NCBI RefSeq assembly: GCF_014695585.1
Contig: NZ_JACJON010000061.1
Coordinates: forward strand, 62,001 to 126,000
DNA: 64,000 nt
Direction: 5' to 3'
Source of the DNA: Microcoleus sp. FACHB-831
GTDB taxonomy: Bacteria > Cyanobacteriota > Cyanobacteriia > Cyanobacteriales > FACHB-T130
Part shown: in pieces, positions 35,383 through 44,203 of the stretch
Numbering within the stretch: the stretch's first letter is position 1
Layout: each line of letters opens with the position of its first letter
Notes under the pieces: generated by a model
Database searches by the model: none
The model's input: the letters and a program-made list of their open reading frames with translations, nothing else
What the model was told of the DNA's origin: nothing
Program-made: the position numbers and the translations under genes

Positions 35383-38253
35383 TTGGGTTTGGTAGCAGCT
35401 AATTATATAGCTCACCACGAAACATCCGTCAAGGCTAAACAGAACATGATCAAAGCTCCACTGCTCGTTCGCAAAGCTGCCACTGCGCCCACAGCCCCTC
35501 ATCAAAGCCAAACGGGGAAAGTAAGCAGGTTATTTTTCCTGAAGGTTGCAGGGGGGTTGGGGTTAGCAACCGTGCTGCTGGTTGGCGTTGCAGCGATCGC
35601 ATACCGCAGCATAAATCGGTTGGTTGAGACTAACGAGAGGTCAAAAGATACTTTTACCATTATTAAACAGCTTGATACCGTCCTCTCATACGTCAAGGAT
35701 GCTGAAACTGGTCAACGTGGCTACATCTTAACCGAAAACGAGGATTATCTAGAACCTTATAGGGCTGGGGCTGGAGTAGTTAAGGAACAAGTTAGAATAC
35801 TCAGGGAATTAACTGCAAATAATACCAATCAACAGCGAAAGATCCACAAGTTAGAGTTTTTGATTGGCAGTAAGTTGGCTGAACTCCAGCATACGATTGA
35901 GCTGCGAAAAAACAATGGTATAGCAGCGGCGATTTCTATAGTAAAGACTAATCAAGGTAAGAAGGTGATGGATGACATCCGCCGCCTAGTTTATGAATTA
36001 GAGATTGAGCAGAAGCAGTTATTAACACAGCAGCAAGAAGAGGCAAAAAAAGAAGCACAAAATGCTTTTATCGCTTTTTCAGGCGGAATTTCCTTAAATT
36101 TTGGTATTTTATTCTGGGTATACACGCTGATAGCTGGGCATCTCGCGGAGCGCAACCGCGCCCAGGAGGAACTAGGCAAAGAACGCGATTATACAGCGTT
36201 CGTTATTCAGAAGACACCAGCAATGATTGTGGGGATAACGCCTGACGGCATTACTAATTTCATCAATCCTGCTGTCGAGGAAGCGACTGGCTATCGCGCA
36301 GAAGAATTGATCGGGAAAAACTGGTGGCAAATATTTTATCCTGGGGACGAATACAAGCAATTTGAGCAGTTATGGCGCGATATTCAAGAGGGCAAATGCC
36401 GCGACTGCGAGATGGTTTTGACGGCACAAAATGGAGAAAAACTGACAATCGCCTGGAACCACCAGAACCGATACGATCAAAACGGCAGCTTGGTAGAAGT
36501 GATTGGCTTTGGCAACAATGTGAGCGATCGCGTTCGGGCTGAAGAAATTCGCCAAGGTGCTGAACTACTGCAACTGGTACTAGACAACATCCCCCAAGCC
36601 ATCTTTTGGAAAGATAGAAACGGTGTCTATCTGGGCTGTAACAAGAATTGGTGCAAAATTATTGGTTTGAGCCGTCCAGAGAAGATTCTGGGAAAAACAG
36701 ACTACGACTTGTGGCACGCTTCAAAGGCAGATCAATATCGCTGTGACGATCTGCGAGTTATGGATACAGATACGCCGGAACTGCATGATATAGAACGCAG
36801 CATTCAGCCCAGCGGTAAGGAAATATGGCTAGATATCAACCGAGTGCCAATCCACGATCGCGAGGGAAAAGTAATCGGCATACTGGGCACGATTGAAGAT
36901 ATCACCAGTCGCAAGCAAGCAGAAAAAGCCTTGCGGCAGAACATAGAAATGCTTGAGTTAGCGACGGACGCCATTATAATTCGCGATCTCAATGACGCGA
37001 TCGCCTATTGGAATCAAGGTGCAGAACGGCTATATGGTTGGAAAAAACCAGATGTTTTGGGCAAATACGTCCATACCTTTTTGGAAACAATCTTTCCCAA
37101 GCCCCTGGAAGAAGTTTTAGCAGAATTCCTGCGTGAAGGGCGATGGGAGGGTGAATTGATCCATACCAAGCGTGATGGTACTCAAATCGTAGTTGAGAGT
37201 CGCTGGACTTTGCAAAGGGATGAAGAGGGTAAGATAGTCGCAATGTTAGAAATCAACAACGACATTAGCGATGCCGTGGCGGCGGCTACGCAACGCAAGC
37301 AGGCGGAAGAAGACTTGCGCCAATCAGAAGCCCAGTTGCGACAGCAAGCGCAGCAGCTAAAACAAACTCTGCACGAATTACAAAAGACTCAAGCACAACT
37401 GGTTCAGACCGAGAAAATGTCTAGTCTCGGTCAACTGGTTGCAGGTGTCGCCCACGAAATTAACAACCCCGTTAATTTCATCTACGGCAATCTCATCCAC
37501 GCCGATGAATACACTCAAGATCTGCTACGCCTAATTAAACTCTACCAGCAATACTATCCCAATCCAGCTTTGGAAATTCAGGACGAGGCAGAAGCAATTG
37601 AACTAGATTTCCTCATCGAAGATCTACCCAAGATCTTGGCTTCGATGAAAATAGGAGCAGACCGCATACGCTCTATTGTCCTTAGCTTGCGAAACTTTTC
37701 GCGGCTGGATGAAGCCGAAATGAAGGCTGTAGATATTCACGATGGAATTGATAGCACGCTGTTAATTCTGCAAAATCGTCTGAAAGCAAAACCTGATAAT
37801 CCTGGAATTCAGACAATCAAAGAATACGGTAAATTACCTCTGGTTGAGTGTTACCCTGGACAGCTCAACCAAGTGTTTATGAATTTGTTAACTAATGCCA
37901 TTGATGCCCTAGAGCAAGAGAAAACGAACGGTGATTCGCCAATACAAAATCCCCAGATTCGGATTCGTACCGAAGTTTTAAAATCAAATACTATAACGAT
38001 TAGCATTGCCGATAATGGCCCTGGAATGACGCCTGAAGTATGTTCGCGCCTATTTGACCCATTTTTTACTACAAAAGCTGTGGGTAAAGGCACTGGCTTG
38101 GGTTTATCCATCAGCTATCAAATTGTGGTAGAAAAACACGGCGGTCAACTCAAGTGTATTTCAGCACCAGGCCAAGGTGCGGAGTTTGTTATTAAAATCC
38201 CGATTCGCCCGGTGGGCGCTGAAATTGGTGCTACAAAAGCATCCAATAAATAA
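35383..38253 (+). CDS. CHASE3-PAS sensor histidine kinase
   Basis: This 956-residue membrane kinase has a span near 47-70, a CHASE3 extracytoplasmic sensor near 75-215 (DTVLSYVKDAETGQRGYILT), a second span near 228-248, three PAS/PAC units (about 265-385, 395-515 and 520-640), a coiled coil, and HisKA with GVAHEINNPVNF (His near 688). The ATPase domain has NLLTNAIDAL, DNGPGM and GTGLGLSISYQI. There is no receiver domain and no response regulator beside it. TTG at 35383 has AAGGG seven bases upstream; an ATG at 35446 is an alternative. Confidence 0.9.
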   Translation: MGLVAANYIAHHETSVKAKQNMIKAPLLVRKAATAPTAPHQSQTGKVSRLFFLKVAGGLGLATVLLVGVAAIAYRSINRLVETNERSKDTFTIIKQLDTVLSYVKDAETGQRGYILTENEDYLEPYRAGAGVVKEQVRILRELTANNTNQQRKIHKLEFLIGSKLAELQHTIELRKNNGIAAAISIVKTNQGKKVMDDIRRLVYELEIEQKQLLTQQQEEAKKEAQNAFIAFSGGISLNFGILFWVYTLIAGHLAERNRAQEELGKERDYTAFVIQKTPAMIVGITPDGITNFINPAVEEATGYRAEELIGKNWWQIFYPGDEYKQFEQLWRDIQEGKCRDCEMVLTAQNGEKLTIAWNHQNRYDQNGSLVEVIGFGNNVSDRVRAEEIRQGAELLQLVLDNIPQAIFWKDRNGVYLGCNKNWCKIIGLSRPEKILGKTDYDLWHASKADQYRCDDLRVMDTDTPELHDIERSIQPSGKEIWLDINRVPIHDREGKVIGILGTIEDITSRKQAEKALRQNIEMLELATDAIIIRDLNDAIAYWNQGAERLYGWKKPDVLGKYVHTFLETIFPKPLEEVLAEFLREGRWEGELIHTKRDGTQIVVESRWTLQRDEEGKIVAMLEINNDISDAVAAATQRKQAEEDLRQSEAQLRQQAQQLKQTLHELQKTQAQLVQTEKMSSLGQLVAGVAHEINNPVNFIYGNLIHADEYTQDLLRLIKLYQQYYPNPALEIQDEAEAIELDFLIEDLPKILASMKIGADRIRSIVLSLRNFSRLDEAEMKAVDIHDGIDSTLLILQNRLKAKPDNPGIQTIKEYGKLPLVECYPGQLNQVFMNLLTNAIDALEQEKTNGDSPIQNPQIRIRTEVLKSNTITISIADNGPGMTPEVCSRLFDPFFTTKAVGKGTGLGLSISYQIVVEKHGGQLKCISAPGQGAEFVIKIPIRPVGAEIGATKASNK

Positions 38254-38327
38254 TATTATGCAGGTGTTATTTTTTATAGCCGCTTGATTGAACTAGGGGA
38301 CTACAAATAAAGAACGCGATCGCTAGT

Positions 38328-38696
38328 TTATTTTGATGTGGCTTTTAGAGTTATCATCAAACTTGCGATCGCAAGACCTAGTAACATTAGCAACCCTTGA
38401 TTCCTCTGACACCAGAGCCTAACCCGTTGATGCCACGATACATTGTCTAGAGGGTTAGCCTCTAATTGAGGCTTAGATTTGTCGTAGTAGAGAGTACACT
38501 CTTTGGCATAGGGGCGTTTGGGAAAGGTACAGCTATCGTCTTCGTGGTAGGTACAGCTGTTGCACAGAGACTCATCTCCACTAGAGCGATGTAACGTAAT
38601 GCCGGGATGACCGTAAGCTTTCAGAACATTTCGACAATGAGGACAGCTAGTAGCCTGAGCATCTACAAGTTGATGGCATTTGGGACAACAAGGCAT
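38328..38696 (-). CDS. zinc-ribbon membrane-anchored small protein
   Basis: From ATG 38696 the product is about 122 residues. It starts MPCCPKCHQLVDAQATSCPHC, a double CxxC zinc ribbon, has a second Cys cluster (LCNSCTYHEDDSCTFP) in the middle, and ends in one hydrophobic segment (LLMLLGLAIASLMITL). A start seven codons earlier (38717) is possible. The role is unknown; the metal-site cysteines and C-terminal anchor suggest a membrane-tethered Zn or redox protein. Confidence 0.75.
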   Translation of the reverse strand: MPCCPKCHQLVDAQATSCPHCRNVLKAYGHPGITLHRSSGDESLCNSCTYHEDDSCTFPKRPYAKECTLYYDKSKPQLEANPLDNVSWHQRVRLWCQRNQGLLMLLGLAIASLMITLKATSK

Positions 38697-38754
38697 GGCT
38701 CGGTAGAAGTGAATCAACGGTTATCTTGTAGCCTATCCTATATATGCGAAGCAC

Positions 38755-39075
38755 CTAAGAGTTCGCCTGCGTCGATGGAAACTTTCGGACTTGATATTCG
38801 CCTGACTCAATAATTGGCACTGCGTCTCCGAAGGTTTGGTCAAATTTCCGCTCTACCTCTTCCAGACGATCTTGGGGAATCGACTTCCACTCTTCCCTAC
38901 TTGCCCAGCGAATCACCATAATAATTTCTGAGGGTCGATAGGGGTTTATCCAAACCTCTTTACCCAGGAAGCCAGGACAGGTGGCGAGGAATGCTGTCCA
39001 GATTTCTTCATCGGTACGAATATATTTTTCCCGGAGTTCGGGGGAGACTCGCACTTTGAGCCATTCTATAAGCAT
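38755..39075 (-). CDS. TIGR03792 family protein
   Basis: The 106-residue product matches a small cyanobacterial family with an antibiotic-biosynthesis-monooxygenase-like (dimeric alpha-beta barrel) fold. The opening MLIEWLKVRVSPELREKYI, the GFLGKEVWINPYRPSEIIMVI strand and RWASREEWKSIPQ are characteristic. No signal peptide is present. No function is established for the family that I know of. It lies next to the zinc-ribbon gene on the same strand, 58 bases upstream. Confidence 0.85.
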   Translation of the reverse strand: MLIEWLKVRVSPELREKYIRTDEEIWTAFLATCPGFLGKEVWINPYRPSEIIMVIRWASREEWKSIPQDRLEEVERKFDQTFGDAVPIIESGEYQVRKFPSTQANS

Positions 39076-39291
39076 GATTCAATCGCTGTTGCTTGCTAGC
39101 TTGAGAGGCAGTAGAGCGGGGTTCAATCATATAAATATAATTGTGCCATCATCAAAGCTAGTCAGCTTGGCAGCAGGGTAGGGCTAGAATATCACAGAAT
39201 AGAATTGTAGGCCGATCTGGATAAGATTCCAACATCGCCTTATGGTACAGGTTCAGCCGCCCACTAGAGCGGCAAATGACAGGAAAGCAGT

Positions 39292-39615
39292 ATGGATAAT
39301 AACAACTGGCTCAAGCAGCTATTGATGATGGGTGTGGGTACAACATCATTGGTAGCAGACAAAATCAGAGAAGTTAGCGATGAATGGGTGAAAGAGGGGA
39401 AGATCAATCCCGACCAGGCTAAGGGGCTGGTAGACGACTTAATGCAGCAGCTTAAGACGGATCAGGGTAGCGTGGAAGCGCAGATGCAACGCCAGATGCG
39501 GAATATGTTGCAGGATTTGGGAGTTCCTCGTCAGGCTGAGGTTGATGAATTGCGGGGGCGCATTGACAGGCTGGAGCGCCAGGTGCGAGATCTGGAAAAT
39601 AAGCTCTGGCGGTGA
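39292..39615 (+). CDS. phasin-like coiled-coil protein
   Basis: The 107-residue protein has an amphipathic N-terminal helix (WLKQLLMMGVGTTSLVADKIREV) and a heptad-rich C-terminus (EVDELRGRIDRLERQVRDLENKL), the layout of phasin-like granule proteins and similar short cyanobacterial proteins. Phasins coat polyhydroxyalkanoate granules; here that role is inference, because no PHA synthase gene is in the window. The ribosome site AGGAAA lies 9 bases before the ATG. Confidence 0.75.
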   Translation: MDNNNWLKQLLMMGVGTTSLVADKIREVSDEWVKEGKINPDQAKGLVDDLMQQLKTDQGSVEAQMQRQMRNMLQDLGVPRQAEVDELRGRIDRLERQVRDLENKLWR

Positions 39616-39718
39616 TAGGATTTGGCGGGGGTGGAATTTTATCCGCCTCCGATGATTTTGGATTGCTCGAAATTTAAAATCAAAAACTTTTATGTCAAAG
39701 AGTCATGGAGGATAGATT

Positions 39719-40279
39719 TTGAGAGAGATTTTAATCAGCGCAGGGGTGATGCTGGCTTTTTTTGTGCTATTTATTGCGGCTCAATTTAGCAACCCTCAGA
39801 AAGCGGCGATCGCATCTGAGATTAGCAAAAATCAACCCGCAGTTGTTGCACAAATTACTAGCAACTCTACTGTTGCTGAAAACACCACACTTATCGCAAT
39901 GGATAGCAACTCAGAAAGTAACAAAGCTGATGGTCAAAACGTGCAGACTACCGACTCTGGTCTGAAGTACGTCGAGTTACAGGAAGGGACTGGGGCGACT
40001 CCTAAAAAGGGTCAGACTGTTGTAGTTCACTACACCGGGACTCTGGAGAATGGCACGAAGTTCGATAGTTCGCGCGATCGCAATGAGCCCTTCTCTTTTA
40101 AACTAGGTGTCGGAAAAGTAATCAAAGGCTGGGACGAAGGACTCAGCACGATGAAAGTTGGCGGACGCCGCCAGTTAATTATCCCCCCAGATTTGGGTTA
40201 TGGCCGCAGTGGCGCTGGTGGAGTAATTCCTCCGAATGCAACGCTAATTTTCGATGTGGAATTGCTGAAAATTAGTTAG
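39719..40279 (+). CDS. FKBP-type peptidyl-prolyl isomerase, membrane-anchored or lumenal
   Basis: The 186-residue protein has an N-terminal hydrophobic segment ([19 protein letters not shown]), a 55-residue linker, and a complete FKBP domain ([17 protein letters not shown] and [29 protein letters not shown]). It would speed proline isomerisation of exported or thylakoid-lumen proteins. The TTG start is supported by GGAGGA (39707-39712). The last 279 bases are nearly identical to those of the next gene at DNA level. Confidence 0.9.
   Translation: MREILISAGVMLAFFVLFIAAQFSNPQKAAIASEISKNQPAVVAQITSNSTVAENTTLIAMDSNSESNKADGQNVQTTDSGLKYVELQEGTGATPKKGQTVVVHYTGTLENGTKFDSSRDRNEPFSFKLGVGKVIKGWDEGLSTMKVGGRRQLIIPPDLGYGRSGAGGVIPPNATLIFDVELLKIS
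40001..40279 (+). repeat. 279-bp FKBP-domain direct repeat, copy 1
   Basis: The coding DNA for the FKBP domain recurs with only a few differences at 40682-40960, a constant offset of 681 bases. Near-identity that includes silent positions points to recent duplication or gene conversion between neighbours. Confidence 0.85.
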
Positions 40280-40297
40280 AAACAACTCAACTCTGGT

Positions 40298-40960
40298 ATG
40301 CGGAGTTACCTCCAAATGCCAGAGGTTATTAACTTTACGATGACAAACAATTCCAATCATCCAAGAGACTACGATGCAGTTCTTGGCGGTAAAGCACCAT
40401 CCCCTGCTAGCGGCGCAGTCTTAGGGGGGCTGCAAGGAGCCAAGATGCGCTTGGCTAGCACTGTTGTTGACGAAAGAATCGCTGCTCTAACAGAGGCGCT
40501 AAAGTACGGGCAAGCAGGTTTAGATTTGGTGATTGAAGCTTTAAAGGACGAATCTGAGCAGGTACGGCAAGCTGCATATGTACTGCTCCAGGAAAGTGGA
40601 GAACCAAGAGTAAAAGAGGTGTTGATGACAACACCTTCAGGACTCAAGTATGTCGATTTAAAGTTGGGAGACGAAGCTATTCCTAAAAAGGGTCAGACTG
40701 TTGTAGTTCACTACACCGGGACTCTGGAGAATGGCACGAAGTTCGATAGTTCGCGCGATCGCAATCAGCCCTTCTCATTCAAACTAGGTGTCGGACAAGT
40801 AATCAAAGGCTGGGACGAAGGACTCAGCACGATGAAAGTTGGCGGTCGTCGCCAGCTAATTATCCCCCCAGACTTGGGTTATGGCTCCAGAGGCGCTGGT
40901 GGAGTAATTCCTGGAAATGCAACGCTAATTTTCGATGTGGAACTGTTGAAAATTAGCTAA
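40298..40960 (+). CDS. FKBP isomerase fused to a HEAT-like regulatory module
   Basis: The 220-residue product has an N-terminal cyanobacterial module (about residues 23-110): [20 protein letters not shown], then LQGAKMRL and [14 protein letters not shown], then [20 protein letters not shown], typical of HEAT-like helices that precede many cyanobacterial proteins. The FKBP domain follows (about 110-220) and ends [10 protein letters not shown]. No signal peptide is present, so it should be cytoplasmic, unlike its neighbour. The start [10 protein letters not shown] may be later, at ATG 40340 ([10 protein letters not shown]). Confidence 0.88.
   Translation: MRSYLQMPEVINFTMTNNSNHPRDYDAVLGGKAPSPASGAVLGGLQGAKMRLASTVVDERIAALTEALKYGQAGLDLVIEALKDESEQVRQAAYVLLQESGEPRVKEVLMTTPSGLKYVDLKLGDEAIPKKGQTVVVHYTGTLENGTKFDSSRDRNQPFSFKLGVGQVIKGWDEGLSTMKVGGRRQLIIPPDLGYGSRGAGGVIPGNATLIFDVELLKIS
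40682..40960 (+). repeat. 279-bp FKBP-domain direct repeat, copy 2
   Basis: This is the partner of the repeat at 40001-40279. Differences are scattered single bases (for example GAGCCC versus CAGCCC), and the two copies end together at the stop codon. Confidence 0.85.
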
Positions 40961-40970
40961 GTAGCTCTTT

Positions 40971-41002
40971 AAAAACCCGGTTTTCCCAAAAACCGGGTTT
41001 TT
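40971..41002 (+). terminator. strong bidirectional terminator
   Basis: AAAAACCCGGTT (40971-40982) pairs perfectly with AACCGGGTTTTT (40991-41002) around an 8-base loop. The stem has an A-run before and a T-run after it, so it can terminate both the FKBP gene (+) and dnaB (-). Confidence 0.85.
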
Positions 41003-41011
41003 GCGAATTTA

Positions 41012-42352
41012 TTATTTAGCTAAATTCCTAAACTGCGTAAATTCCGGATTAAACAAAAGTTTAATCGTTCCTGTTGGGCCATTACGATGTTTTGCTATTA
41101 TTATTTCGGTAATATCTCTATCAGGAGAATCCGGATTGTAATAACTATCTCTATACAACATCATAATTAAATCCGAATCTTGTTCAATACTTCCGCTCTC
41201 TCTTAAATCGGACATCATTGGGCGCTTGTTGGTGCGGGCTTCGACGCCTCGACTTAGCTGAGATAAAGCAATAATTGGAACGTTGAGTTCGCGGGCTAAA
41301 CCTTTCAAACTTCGCGTAATTTTTGACAATTCCTGTACGCGGTTATCGCCGCCACCTTCCATCAATTGCAAGTAATCGAGGAGAATTAATCCCAACTCTC
41401 CACCTTGTTCTGCTTGCAGACGACGAGCCTCTGTTCGCATCTGCATGACCGTCATGTTAGGGGTATCGTCAATAAATATGGGCACTTCAGATAAAGAAGT
41501 AATAGCGCGGATTAACTTTTCCCAATCATTTTGAGCAATTCGCCCTGCCCGCAGACGGTTACTTTCAATCTCCGCCTCGCTAGCCAGCATTCGCTGCACT
41601 AACTGTTCTTTAGACATTTCTAAGCTAAAAACAGCAACTGGTAACTTTAGCCCAGAGGCGATATTTTGAGCAATATTCAGAGCGAAACTGGTTTTGCCCA
41701 TTGACGGTCTCCCAGCCACGATAATCAGGTCAGAACGCTGAAAACCGCTGGTCATAGCATCGAGATCGTAGAAAGCACAGGCAAGGCCGGGTAGAGCTGT
41801 CCCTTGGTTTTGGCTTTCTATATCCTGGAAAGTATGGACGAGCGTATCAGAAATCGGCACCAGACCCCGCTGGGGACGAGCCTGACCGATACTGAAAATC
41901 TTTTGTTGTGCTTGGTCGAGGACTGTTTCCAAAGCTGTGGTTGTGTCGTAACCTAGCTGGATAATCTCGTTGCCAACTTGGATTAACTTGCGTCGCAGGT
42001 ATTTGTCAATTACCAGGGCGGCTAATGCGTCAATATTGATGGCTGATACGGTGCGATCGACCAATTGCGCTAACTTGCTTTGTCCGCCAACCTTCTCCAG
42101 CAAGCCTTGGTCAGAAAGTCCGGCTGCAACGCTCATCAAGTCAGTCGGCTTGCCTTGAGCGTTGAGGGTTAAGGCGCAGCGATATATCTCGCGATGGGCA
42201 GTAATATAGAAAGCTTCTGGAATGAGGCGATCGCTCACCCTCCCAATGGCTTCCGGGTCAAGCAAAATCCCCCCCAAGATCGCCTCTTCAGCGTCGATGT
42301 TCTGTGGCGGCAGGCGATCGGCCAAAACGTTAAAATTCAGTTCTTCAGCCAT
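41012..42352 (-). CDS. dnaB: replicative DNA helicase DnaB
   Basis: DnaB is the hexameric helicase that unwinds DNA ahead of the replisome. From ATG 42352 the product is 446 residues: N-terminal LADRLPPQNIDAEEAILGGILLDPEAI, Walker A GRPSMGKTS, DDTPNMTV, LDYLQLMEGG, and C-terminal KHRNGPTGTI. No intein interrupts it, unlike many cyanobacterial DnaB proteins. A TTG at 42460 would extend the frame 36 codons but would run through two palindromes (42385-42408 and 42416-42445), so the later ATG is preferred. Confidence 0.93.
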   Translation of the reverse strand: MAEELNFNVLADRLPPQNIDAEEAILGGILLDPEAIGRVSDRLIPEAFYITAHREIYRCALTLNAQGKPTDLMSVAAGLSDQGLLEKVGGQSKLAQLVDRTVSAINIDALAALVIDKYLRRKLIQVGNEIIQLGYDTTTALETVLDQAQQKIFSIGQARPQRGLVPISDTLVHTFQDIESQNQGTALPGLACAFYDLDAMTSGFQRSDLIIVAGRPSMGKTSFALNIAQNIASGLKLPVAVFSLEMSKEQLVQRMLASEAEIESNRLRAGRIAQNDWEKLIRAITSLSEVPIFIDDTPNMTVMQMRTEARRLQAEQGGELGLILLDYLQLMEGGGDNRVQELSKITRSLKGLARELNVPIIALSQLSRGVEARTNKRPMMSDLRESGSIEQDSDLIMMLYRDSYYNPDSPDRDITEIIIAKHRNGPTGTIKLLFNPEFTQFRNLAK

Positions 42353-42384
42353 ATAAGAGAAAGGAAGAGGAGGAGCATCTTGTA

Positions 42385-42445
42385 GAGACGGCGATAATCT
42401 CGCGTCTCCAATCAGAAACCCGTTTTCGCGGGTGAAAACGGGTTT
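42385..42445 (-). repeat. two palindromes in the rplI-dnaB gap
   Basis: GAGACG (42385-42390) pairs with CGTCTC (42403-42408), part of a common interspersed GTAGAGACGCG-type cyanobacterial repeat. AAACCCGTTTTC (42416-42427) pairs perfectly with GAAAACGGGTTT (42434-42445). They lie in the 125-base gap between rplI and dnaB on the transcribed strand and may tune dnaB expression or end the rplI mRNA. Confidence 0.6.
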
Positions 42446-42477
42446 CAAAGGAACCATCAAAATTTTAAAAGTGGAAA

Positions 42478-42939
42478 CTACGCCGTTGGTACAACCTGAA
42501 TTTGCACGGTCGCCGTCACTTCAGGATGCAGCTTGATTTCAGCTCTGTAAACCCCAGTCTTACGAATTTCAGGTAAAGAAATAGTCCGCCGATCTATTTC
42601 CTGACCTGTAACTGATTGAATTACTTCTGCCACTTCCGGATCGGTGATGCTACCAAAAATCGCGTCTCCTTCACCTACTTGTTTGCGGATACTGAAGCTA
42701 CCAGCTGCTTCAATAGCCTCTTTAACCTTAATAGCTTGCTCTTTCAACTCCAGCTGACGCTGCCTTTCTATCTCTTTACGCCGTTCTACTTGCTTGAGAA
42801 GGCCAGGGGTGGCAGGAACTCCCAATTTTTGGGGTATTAGATAATTGCGAGCATAACCGGGAGCGACTTCAACTAAGTCGCCATTTTTTCCCAGTTTGCT
42901 AACATCTTGATTCAAAACTAATTGCACGCGCTTAGCCAT
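42478..42939 (-). CDS. rplI: 50S ribosomal protein L9
   Basis: L9 binds 23S rRNA at the L1 stalk base and helps keep the reading frame. The 153-residue product has the conserved start [30 protein letters not shown], the long connecting helix and the C-terminal domain ending [14 protein letters not shown]. It is upstream of dnaB on the same strand, an arrangement common in bacteria. The quoted start is conserved over most of its length and fixes the ATG at 42939. Confidence 0.96.
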   Translation of the reverse strand: MAKRVQLVLNQDVSKLGKNGDLVEVAPGYARNYLIPQKLGVPATPGLLKQVERRKEIERQRQLELKEQAIKVKEAIEAAGSFSIRKQVGEGDAIFGSITDPEVAEVIQSVTGQEIDRRTISLPEIRKTGVYRAEIKLHPEVTATVQIQVVPTA

Positions 42940-43052
42940 AGTCTTTTTTCTGATGCAGATCCGACAACGAGTGATTATAGGCCAGAACTCTTTATCTTAC
43001 GAAATATAGGGGAGCGATCGCAACCCATCCCCTACTGGGAATGCTTATATTT

Positions 43053-43826
43053 CTAATATCGATCCTTCATTCCCCGCAGGCGGGCAAATGTCTGTAGCTC
43101 ATCTTTACTGTTGGTAGCCGATTTGAGGGCAGTATCGTCCCAACGCAAAAAGGGATTGGTGCGCTTTTCTACCCCCAGCGTCGATGGTACTGTCGCCTCT
43201 GACCGACTGCGTGCCGCCTTAACATCAGCAAAGCGAGTTTGTAAATCTGTGTTGTTGGCATCGACAGTTAACGCAAATTCCAGATTTTTCAGGGTATATT
43301 CGTGGGCACACCAGACTCGCGTGTTATCTGGTAAAGCCCGCAGCTTGCCCAAAGACTCTACCATCTGCGTGGGCGTACCTTCAAATAGCCTGCCGCAGCC
43401 TCCAGCAAAGAGGGTATCGCCACAAAATAAATCGCCAGTTTCGCCAGCTACATCTGGGGGGAAGTAGTAAGCGATGTGGGCGCGGGTATGTCCGGGAACG
43501 AAGAAGACTTCGCCGATTTTACCTGCAAATTCGACGCGATCGCCCTCTTGCAAAAACACCTGTTGTCCCGGAATTCTTCCCTTATCCTCGGCACCCCCAT
43601 ACACGCGAACATTGGGGAAATGCTGCATTAGCTGCCGATTCCCCCCCACATGATCGTTGTGATGGTGAGTATTAAAAATCGCCACCAACTCAGCACCAAG
43701 TTCTTCGAGTCGCCGCAGCACAGGCTGTGCTTCAGCTGGATCTACTACGGCTGCAACCTTCTGCTTTTCATCGTGCAGCAAGAATATGTAGTTGTCAGAA
43801 AGGGCGGGAAGTCGGTAAACCTGCAT
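43053..43826 (-). CDS. gloB: hydroxyacylglutathione hydrolase (glyoxalase II)
   Basis: Glyoxalase II hydrolyses S-D-lactoylglutathione in methylglyoxal detoxification. The 257-residue metallo-beta-lactamase-fold protein has [13 protein letters not shown] (metal site, near residue 52), [25 protein letters not shown] and [12 protein letters not shown]. The C-terminal half has the glutathione-binding arginines typical of the family. It is the last gene before the glycan locus, transcribed away from it. Confidence 0.94.
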   Translation of the reverse strand: MQVYRLPALSDNYIFLLHDEKQKVAAVVDPAEAQPVLRRLEELGAELVAIFNTHHHNDHVGGNRQLMQHFPNVRVYGGAEDKGRIPGQQVFLQEGDRVEFAGKIGEVFFVPGHTRAHIAYYFPPDVAGETGDLFCGDTLFAGGCGRLFEGTPTQMVESLGKLRALPDNTRVWCAHEYTLKNLEFALTVDANNTDLQTRFADVKAARSRSEATVPSTLGVEKRTNPFLRWDDTALKSATNSKDELQTFARLRGMKDRY

Positions 43827-43965
43827 TGGACAATGCCTCCGGGAGTCGCCTGTCTTAAAACGGCAGGAATGTATTATTTCTTCACACTATTCTTACAAGA
43901 ACTTTAGTGCCCTGCCAACTGGCGAAAAGAGGATAATCTTAAAGAGAACATCTACATAACAGCCT

Positions 43966-44175
43966 ATGGCATGGACGCGCGATCGCCAATCAACCCCGAA
44001 TATTCAGCAAATGGTAGACCAGATCCTTGTCAAGGGTCAATTAAACCGTCAAGAGTATCTTCAACTGACTACTACTATCCTCTCTGATTACAATGTCACC
44101 GATGAAGAACGTCGTCAAATTAATCGTATATTTGACGATGTGCAGACAGGGCGCGTGAAGCTACTAGCTTGGTAG
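43966..44175 (+). CDS. small cyanobacterial protein, family with the gene at 59720
   Basis: The 69-residue product is mainly helical: INRIFDDVQTGRVKLL follows LTTTILSDYNVTDEERRQ. It resembles the 67-residue product encoded at 59720 in length and in the pattern I..Q.L...LS...L...E....NR.F.....G. I do not recognise the function. It lies 28 bases upstream of the first glycosyltransferase gene and on the same strand, so it may be co-transcribed with the glycan locus. Confidence 0.7.
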   Translation: MAWTRDRQSTPNIQQMVDQILVKGQLNRQEYLQLTTTILSDYNVTDEERRQINRIFDDVQTGRVKLLAW

Positions 44176-44203
44176 CAATATTAGAACCATTATCTTTTTA
44201 GAT

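Noticed and set aside
41012-42460. Intein in DnaB
   Set aside because: The helicase domain is continuous; there are no splice-junction Cys/Ser and His-Asn motifs.
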